A DNA stretch of 64,000 bases from Candidatus Mycalebacterium zealandia (GCA_014075295.1 CP046180.1:1098548-1162547), one strand, 5' to 3'. Shown: positions 24,843 to 34,122, counted from the stretch's first letter. Notes: generated from the letters alone by a model not told the origin. Made by a program: numbers and translations.

Positions 24843-25895
24843 ATGAAAATAGGAATTCCAAAAGAGGTGAAAACCTCTGAATTCAGAGTCGCCCTGACCC
24901 CGCGCGCCATACGCACATTTACCGAAGCGGGGCACGAAACAATCGTTGAAAAATCCGCGGGAAACGGGGTGGGAATAACCGACGAGCAATACTCCTCGGC
25001 GGGCGCGCAAATCGCGCAATCGGCGGCGGAGGTTTTTGAAGAGGCGTCTTTGATTGTAAAGGTCAAAGAACCGCAGGAAAGCGAATATACGCTTATCACC
25101 GAAAAGCACACACTTTTCTGCTATCTGCATCTCGCGGCGGAACCGCGCCTGACCGAAGCCCTTGTTGCTTCGGGCTCCAGAGCGATCGCTTTTGAAACCG
25201 TGCAAACCGCAGACGGCGCGTTGCCGTTACTGGAGCCGATGAGCCTTATAGCGGGAAGAATTTCCGCACAGATAGGGGCGGCGTATCTACAAAAAGACAA
25301 TGACGGCAAAGGAGTTCTGCTCGGCGGCGTTCCGGGAGTGCGCCCCGCGAAAACTCTTGTGGTGGGCGGCGGAATAGTGGGCGGCGGCGCGGCGGAAGTC
25401 GCACTTGGCATGGGCTCGGAGGTTACGGTCATAGACAAAAACCCGGCAAAACTCACGCTTTTTCACGAGCGGTTTGGAGGCAGAGTTAAAACGCTGCCGT
25501 CATACAATTCGCTCATAAATGAGGAGTGCGCGCGGTCTGACCTTGTTGTGGGCGCGGTTCTTGTTCCGGGTCTCGTGGCGCCAAAAGTAATAACCGCCGA
25601 AGCAATCGCGGCGATGGAAGACGGCTCGGTTTTCACCGATGTTTCAATAGACCAGGGAGGCTGTTCGGAAACAAGCCGCCCCACTTCTCACACCGACCCC
25701 GTTTACAAAACAAGCGGTGTAACGCACTACTGCGTAACAAACATTCCCTCTCTCGCGGCGAGAACGGCGACCTACGCCCTTTCGGGCAAAATTATGCCGT
25801 ATGCGCTGAAAATCGCGGGCGGCGGCGAGAATGAAGCTCTGCGAAAAGGCGTGAATATTGAAAACGGAAAACTGCTTATAGATTTGGGACTGTAA
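24843..25895 (+). CDS. ald: Alanine dehydrogenase
   Basis: The 350-aa enzyme interconverts L-alanine and pyruvate plus ammonia using NAD. It begins MKIGIPKEVKTSEFRVALTP and has the substrate residues in VKVKEPQ and CYLHLA. The Rossmann loop is LLGGVPGVRPAKTLVVGGG, and DVSIDQGGCSETSRPTSH is the signature that separates Ald from transhydrogenase alpha subunits. The length is slightly short compared with the usual ~370 aa, mostly at the C-terminus. A sodium/alanine symporter gene lies 2.4 kb downstream, so alanine use as a nitrogen or carbon source fits. Confidence 0.92.
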   Translation: MKIGIPKEVKTSEFRVALTPRAIRTFTEAGHETIVEKSAGNGVGITDEQYSSAGAQIAQSAAEVFEEASLIVKVKEPQESEYTLITEKHTLFCYLHLAAEPRLTEALVASGSRAIAFETVQTADGALPLLEPMSLIAGRISAQIGAAYLQKDNDGKGVLLGGVPGVRPAKTLVVGGGIVGGGAAEVALGMGSEVTVIDKNPAKLTLFHERFGGRVKTLPSYNSLINEECARSDLVVGAVLVPGLVAPKVITAEAIAAMEDGSVFTDVSIDQGGCSETSRPTSHTDPVYKTSGVTHYCVTNIPSLAARTATYALSGKIMPYALKIAGGGENEALRKGVNIENGKLLIDLGL

Positions 25896-25940
25896 GGTCT
25901 TGACTGGAAACGCCAATAGTTGATATTTAGGACTGTTAAA

Positions 25941-26624
25941 ATGCTTCAAAAACGAACTTTTTTCACGCTCGCGGCCGCCGCGCTGATACTTTGCTCATGC
26001 GGGGGCGGCGCGGACTATTCGGCAATGACGGCCGAGCAGATGTTCACTCGGTCATCCGAAATCGCGGACAAAGGCGCATCTTCTTACGAACACGCCCTTG
26101 ACATACTTCAAGAGTTGCAGATACGGCACGGCTTCAGTTCTTACGCGCCGCTTGCTTCGTTGAAAACCGCCGACATCTACTTCGCCGATGAAAAGTTTCA
26201 GAGCGCCGCGGACCAGTATAAGAGATTCATCGCGGACAATCCCAAACACCCGGGGCGCGAACACGCGCTTTTAGGACTTTCGGAGAGTTTTTACAGGATG
26301 AAGGAATCATACACAAGGGATCAGGAACCGTGCAAACAGGCCATTTACTGGTATCAGTCGCTACTGTCATATCACCCCGAAACGGAGCACAAAGACAGCG
26401 CGCTTGAGAAAATAGGCTTCTGCAATGAAACACTGGCTGAAAGCGAACTGGAAATAGGAAAGTTCTACCTGAGGCGCAAACACTACGAAGCGGCGCGGCG
26501 CAGATTCACCTATGTGGCAAAAAACTTTCCGCAGACCGAATCGGCGGCGCAATCCACCGGGTTGCTCGCCTCACTGCCTCCAGAAGAGAAAGACTCCGAT
26601 GAGAATACGCGGGACGTCCGGTAG
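25941..26624 (+). CDS. Outer membrane assembly lipoprotein, BamD-like
   Basis: The 227-aa protein starts with a lipoprotein signal peptide ending in the lipobox LCSC, so Cys21 should be lipidated. Several TPR-like units follow, including ADIYFADEKFQSAADQYKRF and KFYLRRKHYEAARRRFTYV. The length (about 230-245 in the family) and layout match BamD, the helper of BamA in outer-membrane protein insertion. The ATG at 25941 is chosen because AGGA lies 8 nt upstream. mtnA follows after 12 bp. The C-terminal ~12 residues are acidic and probably disordered. Confidence 0.85.
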   Translation: MLQKRTFFTLAAAALILCSCGGGADYSAMTAEQMFTRSSEIADKGASSYEHALDILQELQIRHGFSSYAPLASLKTADIYFADEKFQSAADQYKRFIADNPKHPGREHALLGLSESFYRMKESYTRDQEPCKQAIYWYQSLLSYHPETEHKDSALEKIGFCNETLAESELEIGKFYLRRKHYEAARRRFTYVAKNFPQTESAAQSTGLLASLPPEEKDSDENTRDVR

Positions 26625-26636
26625 AAGCGGCTTACG

Positions 26637-27692
26637 ATGCCTTTCAGAACAATTGAATGGAAAAACGGCGCGGCGGTCATTCTTGACCAGAGAAAATTGC
26701 CCGGAGAAAAAACCTATCTTGAGTGTAAAACTCACAAGCAGGTTGCCGAGGCAATACGCTCAATGGCAATAAGAGGCGCTCCCGCGATTGGCATCGCGGC
26801 GGCGATGGGATACGCCCTCGGCGCGGCGGAAAACAAGTTCGGGACAAAACGGGAATTTGCAAGAAAAATGGCGCGAGTGAGTGAAACGCTGGCGCAAACA
26901 CGCCCCACGGCGGTCAATCTCTTCTGGGCGCTTGAAAGGATGGGAAAATTGCTTTCCTCCAACCCTGAATCGGAGCCCGGGAAAATCGCTGAAATTCTGC
27001 GCGCCGAAGCAATCGCCATCTGCGATGAAGACTTGAATCTTTGCAAAAAAATAGGGAAAACCGGAGAGCCGCTCATAAAAAACGGCGCGACCGTTATGAC
27101 TCACTGCAACGCCGGAGGTCTGGCGACCGCCGGATACGGAACCGCGCTCGGAGTTTTGAGAGCCGCGAGGGACTCGGGCAAGGAAATAAATGTTATCTCA
27201 TCCGAAACCCGCCCTCTGCTTCAAGGGGCGCGGCTTACGGCATGGGAACTTTCGGATGACGGCATACCGGTTCGGGTCATAACCGACACCGCCGCGGGAT
27301 ACGTTATGAAGAACGGCGGCGTGGATGCGGTTATTGTCGGGGCGGACAGAATTGCCTCAAACGGAGATGTCGCAAACAAGATAGGAACCTATCAACTGTC
27401 CGTTCTGGCAAAACACCACGGAATCGCGTTTTACGTCGCCGCGCCATGGTCAACAGTTGATATGAACTGCGCAAGCGGCAAAGACATTCCCATTGAGCAG
27501 AGAGACGAACGGGAGGTTTCCCACATCGGACGGACGCGCACCGCCGCGAAAGGCGCGAAAATCATGAATCCGGCTTTTGACATAACGCCCGCCGAAAATA
27601 TTGACTGCATAATAACGGACAGGGGAATAGTAAAACCGCCGTGCAGAGAGAATATGGAAAAACTTCAGCCGACTTTTTCCATCTCTTCCTGA
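26637..27692 (+). CDS. mtnA: S-methyl-5-thioribose-1-phosphate isomerase
   Basis: The 351-aa enzyme of the methionine salvage pathway converts methylthioribose-1-phosphate to methylthioribulose-1-phosphate. Recognised segments are MAIRGAPAIGIAAAMGYALG, TRPTAVNLFWAL, TMTHCNAGGLATAGYG-like (VMTHCNAGGLATAGYG), VISSETRPLLQGARLTAWEL and IVGADRIASNGDVANKIGTY, with Cys and Asp active-site residues present. Its end overlaps the convergent DksA-like gene by 28 bp. Related eIF2B-like proteins lack this combination, so the call is firm. Confidence 0.94.
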   Translation: MPFRTIEWKNGAAVILDQRKLPGEKTYLECKTHKQVAEAIRSMAIRGAPAIGIAAAMGYALGAAENKFGTKREFARKMARVSETLAQTRPTAVNLFWALERMGKLLSSNPESEPGKIAEILRAEAIAICDEDLNLCKKIGKTGEPLIKNGATVMTHCNAGGLATAGYGTALGVLRAARDSGKEINVISSETRPLLQGARLTAWELSDDGIPVRVITDTAAGYVMKNGGVDAVIVGADRIASNGDVANKIGTYQLSVLAKHHGIAFYVAAPWSTVDMNCASGKDIPIEQRDEREVSHIGRTRTAAKGAKIMNPAFDITPAENIDCIITDRGIVKPPCRENMEKLQPTFSISS

Positions 27693-28171
27693 GCTTCAAT
27701 CGTAAAACGGGCAAAAGGCATCACGCGCAAACGGTCTTCGCCGATTTTTTCGCCGGTCATCTCGCAAACTCCGTAAGTTCCCTCTCTTACGCGTTTGAGC
27801 GCGTCTTCAATCTGATTCAGTTTGTTGCGCTCTCGCTCGGAAAAAGTCAGCGACAGAACTCTCTCTCTGTCATCGGATGCTTTGTCGTAAAAATCTCCCA
27901 CATTAAGGCTGTTTTCCTGCTGAAGAGAGCGTGAAACATCTTTCAGAAGCCCATCTTTCATGAGTAACAGCTCCTTTGTGATTTCGTCAAGAAACCGCTT
28001 TCCGTATTTGCCGGATTTCGCGGCGGACACGCTCTTTTTTGTCTGTGCGGAGGCGGAAGGTTTTTTCTTCGCGGTTTTCTTTGCAACGGGGGCAACCTTA
28101 TCCTTTGTTTTGAATTTTGAGGATGTCCCCTTAACAACGGTTTTGTTCTTTTTCACCTTTTTTTCAGCCAA
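27665..28171 (-). CDS. DksA/TraR-family protein with degenerate zinc finger
   Basis: The 168-aa protein has a ~55-residue Lys/Ala-rich N-terminal tail, then a coiled coil (about 60-125, with LTFSERERNKLNQIEDALKR) and a C-terminal DksA-type finger region. In the finger, YGVCEMTGEKIGEDRL keeps only one of the four usual cysteines, so it probably cannot bind zinc in the classic manner; other DksA-like proteins with few cysteines exist. It likely binds the RNA polymerase secondary channel and may modulate rRNA or stress promoters. The basic tail could bind DNA or RNA. Confidence 0.85.
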   Translation of the reverse strand: MAEKKVKKNKTVVKGTSSKFKTKDKVAPVAKKTAKKKPSASAQTKKSVSAAKSGKYGKRFLDEITKELLLMKDGLLKDVSRSLQQENSLNVGDFYDKASDDRERVLSLTFSERERNKLNQIEDALKRVREGTYGVCEMTGEKIGEDRLRVMPFARFTIEAQEEMEKVG

Positions 28172-28237
28172 ATTACGTCCTCTGTTAGCGGTTTTGCGTC
28201 TTTTTCAGAGGTAGTTAAATATTTGAAAAGCCCTCAA

Positions 28238-28265
28238 TTGTCAAGCCCGCGTAAACTCGTATACT
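28238..28265 (+). promoter_or_regulatory. Candidate promoter of the sodium/alanine symporter gene
   Basis: TTGTCA (28238-28243) and TATACT (28260-28265) are separated by 16 bp and resemble the sigma-70 hexamers at 5 of 6 positions each. They lie about 70 bp upstream of the symporter ATG, which has a GGAGG ribosome-binding site. Confidence 0.45.
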
Positions 28266-28332
28266 TACACGAAAAAGTATTGTCCGTTAGTCCGTATCTC
28301 GCAATTCGTCTGTTTTTCCGGAGGAAACCCGA

Positions 28333-29832
28333 ATGTCATTATTCCCGAAACCGTTTTCAATACTTTCAGCGTTTTTCGCGCTGTTTTTACCGATTACGGC
28401 GCGCGCGGAAATTGACAAAGCCATTGATCAGGCGGTCAGCCCGCTCGCGGAGATATTGGGGAAATGGGTTTTCGTTTCCGTTCCGCTTTTCGGAAGCGAC
28501 ATCAAAATTGTGGTCGCTGTGCTCATCGGAGCAAGCATTTTCTGCACCATATATTTCAAATTCATAAACATAAGAGGTTTTAAACACGCAATAGATATTG
28601 TGAGCGGGAAAACGCCGGAATCATCGCAACCGGGCGCGCCCGGAGAAGTCAGCCACTTTCAGGCGCTCACGACCGCATGCGGAGCAACCGTGGGACTCGG
28701 CAACATAGCCGGAGTTGCCATAGCAGTTTCACAAGGCGGTCCCGGGGCGGCATTCTGGATGATGGTGGCGGGGCTGTTTGGAATGTCGCTCAAGTTTTGT
28801 GAATGCACTCTGGGAGTTAAATACCGCAAGGAAAATCCGGACGGTTCCGTGTCGGGCGGGCCGATGTATTACCTTTCGCGCGGCTTTGAAGAAATGGGAA
28901 TGAAAAAACTCGGCAAGGTTCTTGCGTCTTTGTTCGCGGTGTTTTGCGTGGGCGGAGCAATAGGCGCGGGATGCCTTTTTCAGGCGAACCAGTCTTTCAC
29001 ACAGTTCAGCGAGATTTCAGGCGGAGGCGCCACTTCAGGTTGGATTTTCGGAGTGGTTGTCGCCATAGTGCTCGGGCTTGTTATCATCGGCGGAATAAAA
29101 CAGATAGGTCGCGTAACTTCAAAAATTGTTCCGTTTATGGCGATTGTTTACGTGGGCGCGGCACTTGTGATTATCGGACTCAGATTTGACCAGGTACCCG
29201 AAGCGTTGTCGTTGATATTCCATGGCGCCTTCACGCCCGAAGGGGTTGAAGGCGGAGCGTTGGGAGTGATGATATGGGGATTTCAACGAGCCGCTTTCTC
29301 CAACGAAGCGGGGCTCGGTTCGGCGGCAATCGCCCACAGCACGGTAAAGACAAACTACCCCGCGACGGAAGGTCTGGTTTCGCTTCTTGAGCCGTTTTTG
29401 GACACAGTTGTCATCTGTTCCATAACAGCCCTTGTGATAGTTCTGACCGGCACCTATCAGATTACAGACGGAGGCATGGCGGGAATTGAAATAACATCGG
29501 CGGCGTTCGCGTCTTCAATATCGTGGTTCCCGTATGTTCTGGCTTTTGCCGCGATACTCTTCGCTTTCTCCTCAATGATATCGTGGAGTTATTACGGTCT
29601 TAAATCCTGGACATTTCTGTTCGGCGAGACTGAAAGCAACAAACTGACCTTCAACGCCATATTTTGCGTCTGCGTGGCAATCGGCTCGGCTATCAGCCTG
29701 TCATCGGTTATCAGTTTGTCCGACGCCCTTATCTTTCTTATGGCGTTTGTGAACATGATAGGAATTTTCGCGATGATTAACAAAGTCAAAGGCGAATTGA
29801 AAACCTACAAAGACAGCACAAACGGTTTTTAG
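28333..29832 (+). CDS. Sodium:alanine symporter (AGCS family)
   Basis: The 499-aa inner-membrane transporter imports alanine or glycine with sodium. It has about 11 hydrophobic helices and the AGCS signatures FQALTTACGATVGLGNIAG, GPGAAFWMM and FSNEAGLGSAAIAHS. A further N-terminal hydrophobic segment (about 1-25) may be a signal-like first helix. The gene stands alone with its own candidate promoter and converges on the CDP-alcohol transferase gene with a 4-bp overlap. Together with alanine dehydrogenase nearby it suggests alanine uptake and oxidation. Confidence 0.92.
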   Translation: MSLFPKPFSILSAFFALFLPITARAEIDKAIDQAVSPLAEILGKWVFVSVPLFGSDIKIVVAVLIGASIFCTIYFKFINIRGFKHAIDIVSGKTPESSQPGAPGEVSHFQALTTACGATVGLGNIAGVAIAVSQGGPGAAFWMMVAGLFGMSLKFCECTLGVKYRKENPDGSVSGGPMYYLSRGFEEMGMKKLGKVLASLFAVFCVGGAIGAGCLFQANQSFTQFSEISGGGATSGWIFGVVVAIVLGLVIIGGIKQIGRVTSKIVPFMAIVYVGAALVIIGLRFDQVPEALSLIFHGAFTPEGVEGGALGVMIWGFQRAAFSNEAGLGSAAIAHSTVKTNYPATEGLVSLLEPFLDTVVICSITALVIVLTGTYQITDGGMAGIEITSAAFASSISWFPYVLAFAAILFAFSSMISWSYYGLKSWTFLFGETESNKLTFNAIFCVCVAIGSAISLSSVISLSDALIFLMAFVNMIGIFAMINKVKGELKTYKDSTNGF

Positions 29833-31118
29833 GACTCTTTGCGGGGAACTCGTCCCCGGATTCTGAAAATGTCTTCAAGTTGGTGAAGGAAGATTCCGAC
29901 AAGCCCCATTGTCGTAACAATCAGAATCCACATATAGCCTCCGGCCGCCGCCAAAAACACGAAAGCCAGCGAGTAAAAGTTTCTCCTCATTACCGGACGC
30001 AGGAAAGCCATGAGGCGCCTGACCGGGGAAAGTGGGGCGTTGCCTAAAAGTTCGTCAATGCGGTGGTATGAAACCAGACTTCCGGACTTCGTGTAACGAA
30101 CCATAAAAATGAAAGACCACACCAGAAAGAAAAGAAAAATGGACAGGTTCAAAAGGCCCAGCCACAAAGCCAGATGCTGGTTGTCTCCGTGAATGTAGTA
30201 GCCGACCGGAACACTGATGACAAAGCCCCCGATTGTTAGTTGGTCACTTATCGTGTCGACCCATTCGCCTCTCTTCGTTTCAAGTAGTTTGAGGCGCGCC
30301 ACCTCGCCGTCGCAACGGTCAAGAATCGCGGCGATTTGCATAAAGACCGCCCCGAGAAACGGATACCCCGTCAAATACGCGATTATGCACGGCACGCCCG
30401 CCACAATGTTGGTCAGAACGCTTATATGGTTGGGGGTAAGCGAAGTGTTGCAGGCAAGCCACAAACTTATTGGCAAAGACAGCTTGCCGTTTATATTCTT
30501 GGCTATCCAGCCGGTTGAGGTCTTTCCCACGGTTGAAGCAATAAGCCGCCGCGCTCCTGAAAAAGACTCGGCATCAAGATTGATGGCGTAAAGACCTTCG
30601 GAGTTTTCATACTCAGTGATGCCCTCCATTCTGTAACGCCCCACCCATCTGGACAGATTGCAGTCTTCAAGAAGGTCCGCCACGGCTTCGGGCTCAACAA
30701 TCGCCGCGCCGAGCGGTTTTGTAATTTTTGTGCCCGTGGAGTCATTTTCGGAGGTTTTCATCAAAACCGCCCCGCCGGTGGAAGGACTTTCCTTGATGAA
30801 TTTTTCCAGAAGAGGCATCTGAAAAAACAGGTTTGCCTGCAATATCAGGACTTTGCCTCCCCGGTCACGTTCGGCAAAAACGGTGCCGGGCGCTGTAAAA
30901 GTTATCTTTGCATCACCCGAAACGGATTCGGGAAGCATGCGTCTTAATGTGGATTCAGAAGCCGTTGAAACAACGGTGATGTCATCAATGCCGCTCTTCA
31001 GACAAGAACGCACAAGCCTGCGGACCTGTGTGAGTCCGCCCACGGAAAATTCAAGAAAATCTTCAAGGGACTCGCCTTGAAATCCTGTCCCGCAAGCCAC
31101 AATCAGGGCGTCCGTCAT
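29829..31118 (-). CDS. CDP-alcohol phosphatidyltransferase with N-terminal nucleotidyltransferase-like domain
   Basis: The C-terminal ~220 residues form a membrane CDP-alcohol transferase. The full catalytic motif D-x2-D-G-x2-A-R-x8-G-x3-D-x3-D is visible as DRCDGEVAR, followed by GEWVDTISDQ, with several transmembrane helices after it. The first ~190 residues look like a sugar-nucleotidyltransferase fold without the usual GxGTR loop, so probably inactive or divergent. This arrangement resembles the enzymes joining inositol phosphate to CDP-inositol (di-myo-inositol-phosphate phosphate synthase), but the substrate may differ. The adjoining intact nucleotidyltransferase gene starts its message and probably makes the CDP-activated alcohol. 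Confidence 0.75.
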   Translation of the reverse strand: MTDALIVACGTGFQGESLEDFLEFSVGGLTQVRRLVRSCLKSGIDDITVVSTASESTLRRMLPESVSGDAKITFTAPGTVFAERDRGGKVLILQANLFFQMPLLEKFIKESPSTGGAVLMKTSENDSTGTKITKPLGAAIVEPEAVADLLEDCNLSRWVGRYRMEGITEYENSEGLYAINLDAESFSGARRLIASTVGKTSTGWIAKNINGKLSLPISLWLACNTSLTPNHISVLTNIVAGVPCIIAYLTGYPFLGAVFMQIAAILDRCDGEVARLKLLETKRGEWVDTISDQLTIGGFVISVPVGYYIHGDNQHLALWLGLLNLSIFLFFLVWSFIFMVRYTKSGSLVSYHRIDELLGNAPLSPVRRLMAFLRPVMRRNFYSLAFVFLAAAGGYMWILIVTTMGLVGIFLHQLEDIFRIRGRVPRKES

Positions 31119-31125
31119 TGCAGGG

Positions 31126-31911
31126 TTAACCCGAAGAAACTATTTTCAGAGATCCGCCAACCGCGGCGCGACGCCCGCCGCCGAACACAAATTTGTCAAA
31201 GTTATTTTTGGCGAGAAACAGATCTTTTGGATAGTCAACATCCATCCAGAACATATTGCCTATGTCGAAAGGTTTGATTTTATAGCCCTTGTTCAAAAGC
31301 CTCTGTATGCATGACACATACCATTTCTGGCGCACATTTCCAGACCTCATCTCCTCTTCGGAAGCCCTCTTTAACATTTCGACACCGGTTCCCCTGAAAA
31401 GACGCAATCCCACCGACTCGTAATGGATATGGTCTTTAATGTCTTTTGTTACAAGCGACACATGACCGTTTTCCATCCTTATCTTCATGTCTTCCTCATC
31501 GTAATTCTCTTTCTTTTTGACCGGAAGCACTATGTTTTCTTTCCTCGCGTTTATCATGCTGTCCAGAATATCTATCTCAAATATGTCATCGCCGTTCATT
31601 ATGACCAAATCATCATTCATCTCGCCCCGCGCCAGACACAGAGACACAAGACTGTTGGTCGTTGTGTAGAACGGGTTGTAAAGGGTTTTGATCCTCATGC
31701 CGATGCTGTCATAACTGCGCAGAAAGGCCTCAACTTTGTTAAAACCGAAGCCGACAACAATAACAACATCATTTATTCCACAGTCTCTTATGTGGTTTAT
31801 CTGGTTTTGAAGGAGTGAGGTGCCGCCCACGTCAAGCAAGCACTTTGGAACATATTCGGTATAAGGGCGCAACCTGCTCCCCAAACCTGCAGCAAGAATA
31901 ATCGCTTTCAT
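31126..31911 (-). CDS. Nucleotidyltransferase (LicC/inositol-phosphate cytidylyltransferase-like)
   Basis: The 261-aa protein begins MKAIILAAGLGSRLRPYTEY, the nucleotide-binding loop of the GT-A sugar-nucleotidyltransferase family, followed by PKCLLDVGG (substrate lysine) and NGDDIF (metal aspartates). The size and pattern match single-domain enzymes such as LicC phosphocholine cytidylyltransferase or inositol-1-phosphate cytidylyltransferases. It lies 7 bp upstream of the CDP-alcohol transferase gene in the same operon, which supports CTP as donor. The exact alcohol cannot be inferred. Confidence 0.82.
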   Translation of the reverse strand: MKAIILAAGLGSRLRPYTEYVPKCLLDVGGTSLLQNQINHIRDCGINDVVIVVGFGFNKVEAFLRSYDSIGMRIKTLYNPFYTTTNSLVSLCLARGEMNDDLVIMNGDDIFEIDILDSMINARKENIVLPVKKKENYDEEDMKIRMENGHVSLVTKDIKDHIHYESVGLRLFRGTGVEMLKRASEEEMRSGNVRQKWYVSCIQRLLNKGYKIKPFDIGNMFWMDVDYPKDLFLAKNNFDKFVFGGGRRAAVGGSLKIVSSG

Positions 31912-32040
31912 AAAACCATCTCTCCCGGAACAAACAGATAAATAAAAATCGGAATTCTATATAAAGAATTGACGGCTAAACAACTCCAGCCCCCAGTTCT
32001 CTTTCATTATCCCTCTTAAGACGGGGGAATTCAAGAAGTA

Positions 32041-32442
32041 TTATTGTTTATGCCCAACCTCCGGTATTGTGAATGGGCTTACTTCGTGTTTTACCGCCGT
32101 GATGTTGTTGCGCTCATCAACATAAACAAACTTGGGCTTGTGGTTCTTGCATTCGCTCTCATCATATGAACCGAAACTCACGATAATCAACGAATCGCCC
32201 TCACGCGCCAGATGGGCGGCCGCGCCGTTCACACACACCGCATTTGTGCCTCTTTCACCTTCTATCACGTATGTAAAGAACCTGTGGCCGTTAGTAACGT
32301 TGAATATGGAAACCTTCTCATGAACAAGCAAACCCGCCGCCTCTATGAGAACCGGGTCAAGAGTCAAACTCCCTTCGTATTCAAGGTCGGCTTCGGTAAC
32401 TATCGCCTTGTGAATTTTTGATTTCAGCAAACTTATTTTCAT
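32041..32442 (-). CDS. panD: Aspartate 1-decarboxylase proenzyme
   Basis: The 133-aa pyruvoyl-dependent enzyme converts aspartate to beta-alanine for pantothenate. The self-cleavage site Gly24-Ser25 is present in YEGSLT, and Ser25 becomes the pyruvoyl group. The N-terminal KSKIHKAIVTEADLEYEGS and NGAAAHLAREGD match the family. It is the last gene of a panB-panC-panD operon, 16 bp after panC. Length is normal. Confidence 0.95.
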   Translation of the reverse strand: MKISLLKSKIHKAIVTEADLEYEGSLTLDPVLIEAAGLLVHEKVSIFNVTNGHRFFTYVIEGERGTNAVCVNGAAAHLAREGDSLIIVSFGSYDESECKNHKPKFVYVDERNNITAVKHEVSPFTIPEVGHKQ

Positions 32443-32458
32443 TGCAAATTCCTCCCCT

Positions 32459-33307
32459 TCAAAATCTTATGCTGTCTATAAGTCTGGCTTTCCCAACCCT
32501 CGCGGCAATTGCCGCTAAACTCCCTTCGGACGCTTTTTCAACCGGAATAAGCGTCTCAGGGTCGCAAATCTCAAGGTAATCCACCTCAACAATTCCCTCA
32601 CCGGCGAGAAACCGCCCGCCGTCTTTCAAAATCTCCGCGCTCTCACGCATCCCCGACTCAAAAAGCCGCTTCATTTTAAATAAAACGCGCGGAATAGCAA
32701 CCGCCGTTTCCCTTTCCTGTTCAGAAAGGTATTCATTTCGCGAACTCATGGCAAGACCGGACGGCTCCCTCACGGTGGGAACCGCTATTATGTGAACGTC
32801 AAGATGAAGATCCCTGACAACTCTTTTGATTATCGCGAGTTGCTGAAAATCTTTCTCGCCAAATCCCGCCACATCCGGACTGACTATGTTGAAAAGTTTC
32901 ATTACAACAGTCGCCACCCCTTTGAAATGACCGGGCCTTGAAGCGCCGCAAAGAAACTTCTGCAACTCGCTTGCCTCAACGGAGGTCTGAAACCCGGGCG
33001 GGTATATCTCATCCGCGGACGGCAGAAAAACAGCGTCAATTCCGGTGGTGGAAAGTTTTTCAACATCGCCCTCTTCGTCCCTTTTGTAACCTCCGTAGTC
33101 CTCTCCGGCTGAGAATTGAAGTGGATTGACAAATATACTTGCCACGCACACATCGGCATGGGCGGAAGTCTCCCGCACAACGCTCAAATGCCCCTCGTGA
33201 ATTGATCCCATGGTGGGAACAAGACCGACTTTGCGCCCGTTACGCACCGCGGCGGACGAGAATTCCCTCATCTCGTCAACCGTTCTGATGATGGCGGGGG
33301 ATTTCAC
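32459..33307 (-). CDS. panC: Pantothenate synthetase
   Basis: The 282-aa enzyme joins pantoate and beta-alanine with ATP. The signature VPTMGSIHEGHLSVVRE (HxGH-type, about 30-46) and SIFVNPLQFSAGEDYGGY (about 57-74) are intact, and GEKDFQQLAIIKR and SSRNEYLSEQER follow. Its start overlaps the panB stop by 4 bp. Order panB-panC-panD is standard. Confidence 0.96.
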   Translation of the reverse strand: MKSPAIIRTVDEMREFSSAAVRNGRKVGLVPTMGSIHEGHLSVVRETSAHADVCVASIFVNPLQFSAGEDYGGYKRDEEGDVEKLSTTGIDAVFLPSADEIYPPGFQTSVEASELQKFLCGASRPGHFKGVATVVMKLFNIVSPDVAGFGEKDFQQLAIIKRVVRDLHLDVHIIAVPTVREPSGLAMSSRNEYLSEQERETAVAIPRVLFKMKRLFESGMRESAEILKDGGRFLAGEGIVEVDYLEICDPETLIPVEKASEGSLAAIAARVGKARLIDSIRF

Positions 33308-34122
33308 CGTTTTTTCCCGTCCGGAGATGGGAAAACGCCTTTTCTGACTTCACGGATGTATTCTCCGGTCGCGGCGGAAAAGATTTTTCTTGCTTCGGAG
33401 TATTTCTTCACAAATCCCGGTAGCGGACCCTTTGTAAGTCCCACCATGTCGTCAAAAACAAGAACCTGACCGTCACATCCGCCGCCCGAACCGATGCCTA
33501 TAACCGGTATGTCGACTGCGGAGGTTATTTTTTCCGTAAGAGAAGGCTCAACACGCTCAAGAAGAAGCGCAAACGCTCCCTCGCCGGCGCATTCAAGGGC
33601 AAGGTCGTAGATAAACTGCGCGGACTCTGAAGTTTTTCCCTGAACTCCGTATCCACCGAGCATATTGACCGACTGCGGACACAGCCCCACATGTGCTATA
33701 ACGGGAATCCCCGAGTCCGTGAGGGCGCGAACGGTTTTTGTGTAGCGCGTTGCGTTGACCTCTATTTTTACCGATTCCGCGCCGCCGCGTTTCATAAGAT
33801 TTCCGGCATTCCTTACGGCGTCATAGTCGCTTGCCTGATACGAAAGAAACGGCATATCCGCACACAGATGTGCCGTTTTGATGCCGCGCGCCACGTTTTT
33901 TGTGTGGTAAATCATCTCGCTCATGCGCACCGGAATTGTGCTCTCAAGCCCCTGAACAACGTTGCCGAGCGAATCGCCCACGAGAACAACATCAACGCCG
34001 CACTCATCAACTATTGAAGCAACAGACCAGTCGTAAGCCGTGATGGCGACAATCTTACGCCCGTCTTCCTTCATGCGCTTCAGATGGGTAATTCGCACCT
34101 TTTTTGTCCGCTTTTTCTCCAT
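33304..34122 (-). CDS. panB: 3-methyl-2-oxobutanoate hydroxymethyltransferase
   Basis: The 272-aa (beta/alpha)8 enzyme makes ketopantoate from alpha-ketoisovalerate and methylene-tetrahydrofolate. Motifs KIVAITAYDWSVASIVDE, VLVGDSLGNVVQGLEST and HVGLCPQSVNMLGGYGVQG are family-specific. I start at the ATG at 34122 (MEKKRTKKVRITHLK); a longer frame adds 21 unconserved residues. It is divergent from the aminotransferase gene. Confidence 0.95.
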   Translation of the reverse strand: MEKKRTKKVRITHLKRMKEDGRKIVAITAYDWSVASIVDECGVDVVLVGDSLGNVVQGLESTIPVRMSEMIYHTKNVARGIKTAHLCADMPFLSYQASDYDAVRNAGNLMKRGGAESVKIEVNATRYTKTVRALTDSGIPVIAHVGLCPQSVNMLGGYGVQGKTSESAQFIYDLALECAGEGAFALLLERVEPSLTEKITSAVDIPVIGIGSGGGCDGQVLVFDDMVGLTKGPLPGFVKKYSEARKIFSAATGEYIREVRKGVFPSPDGKKR

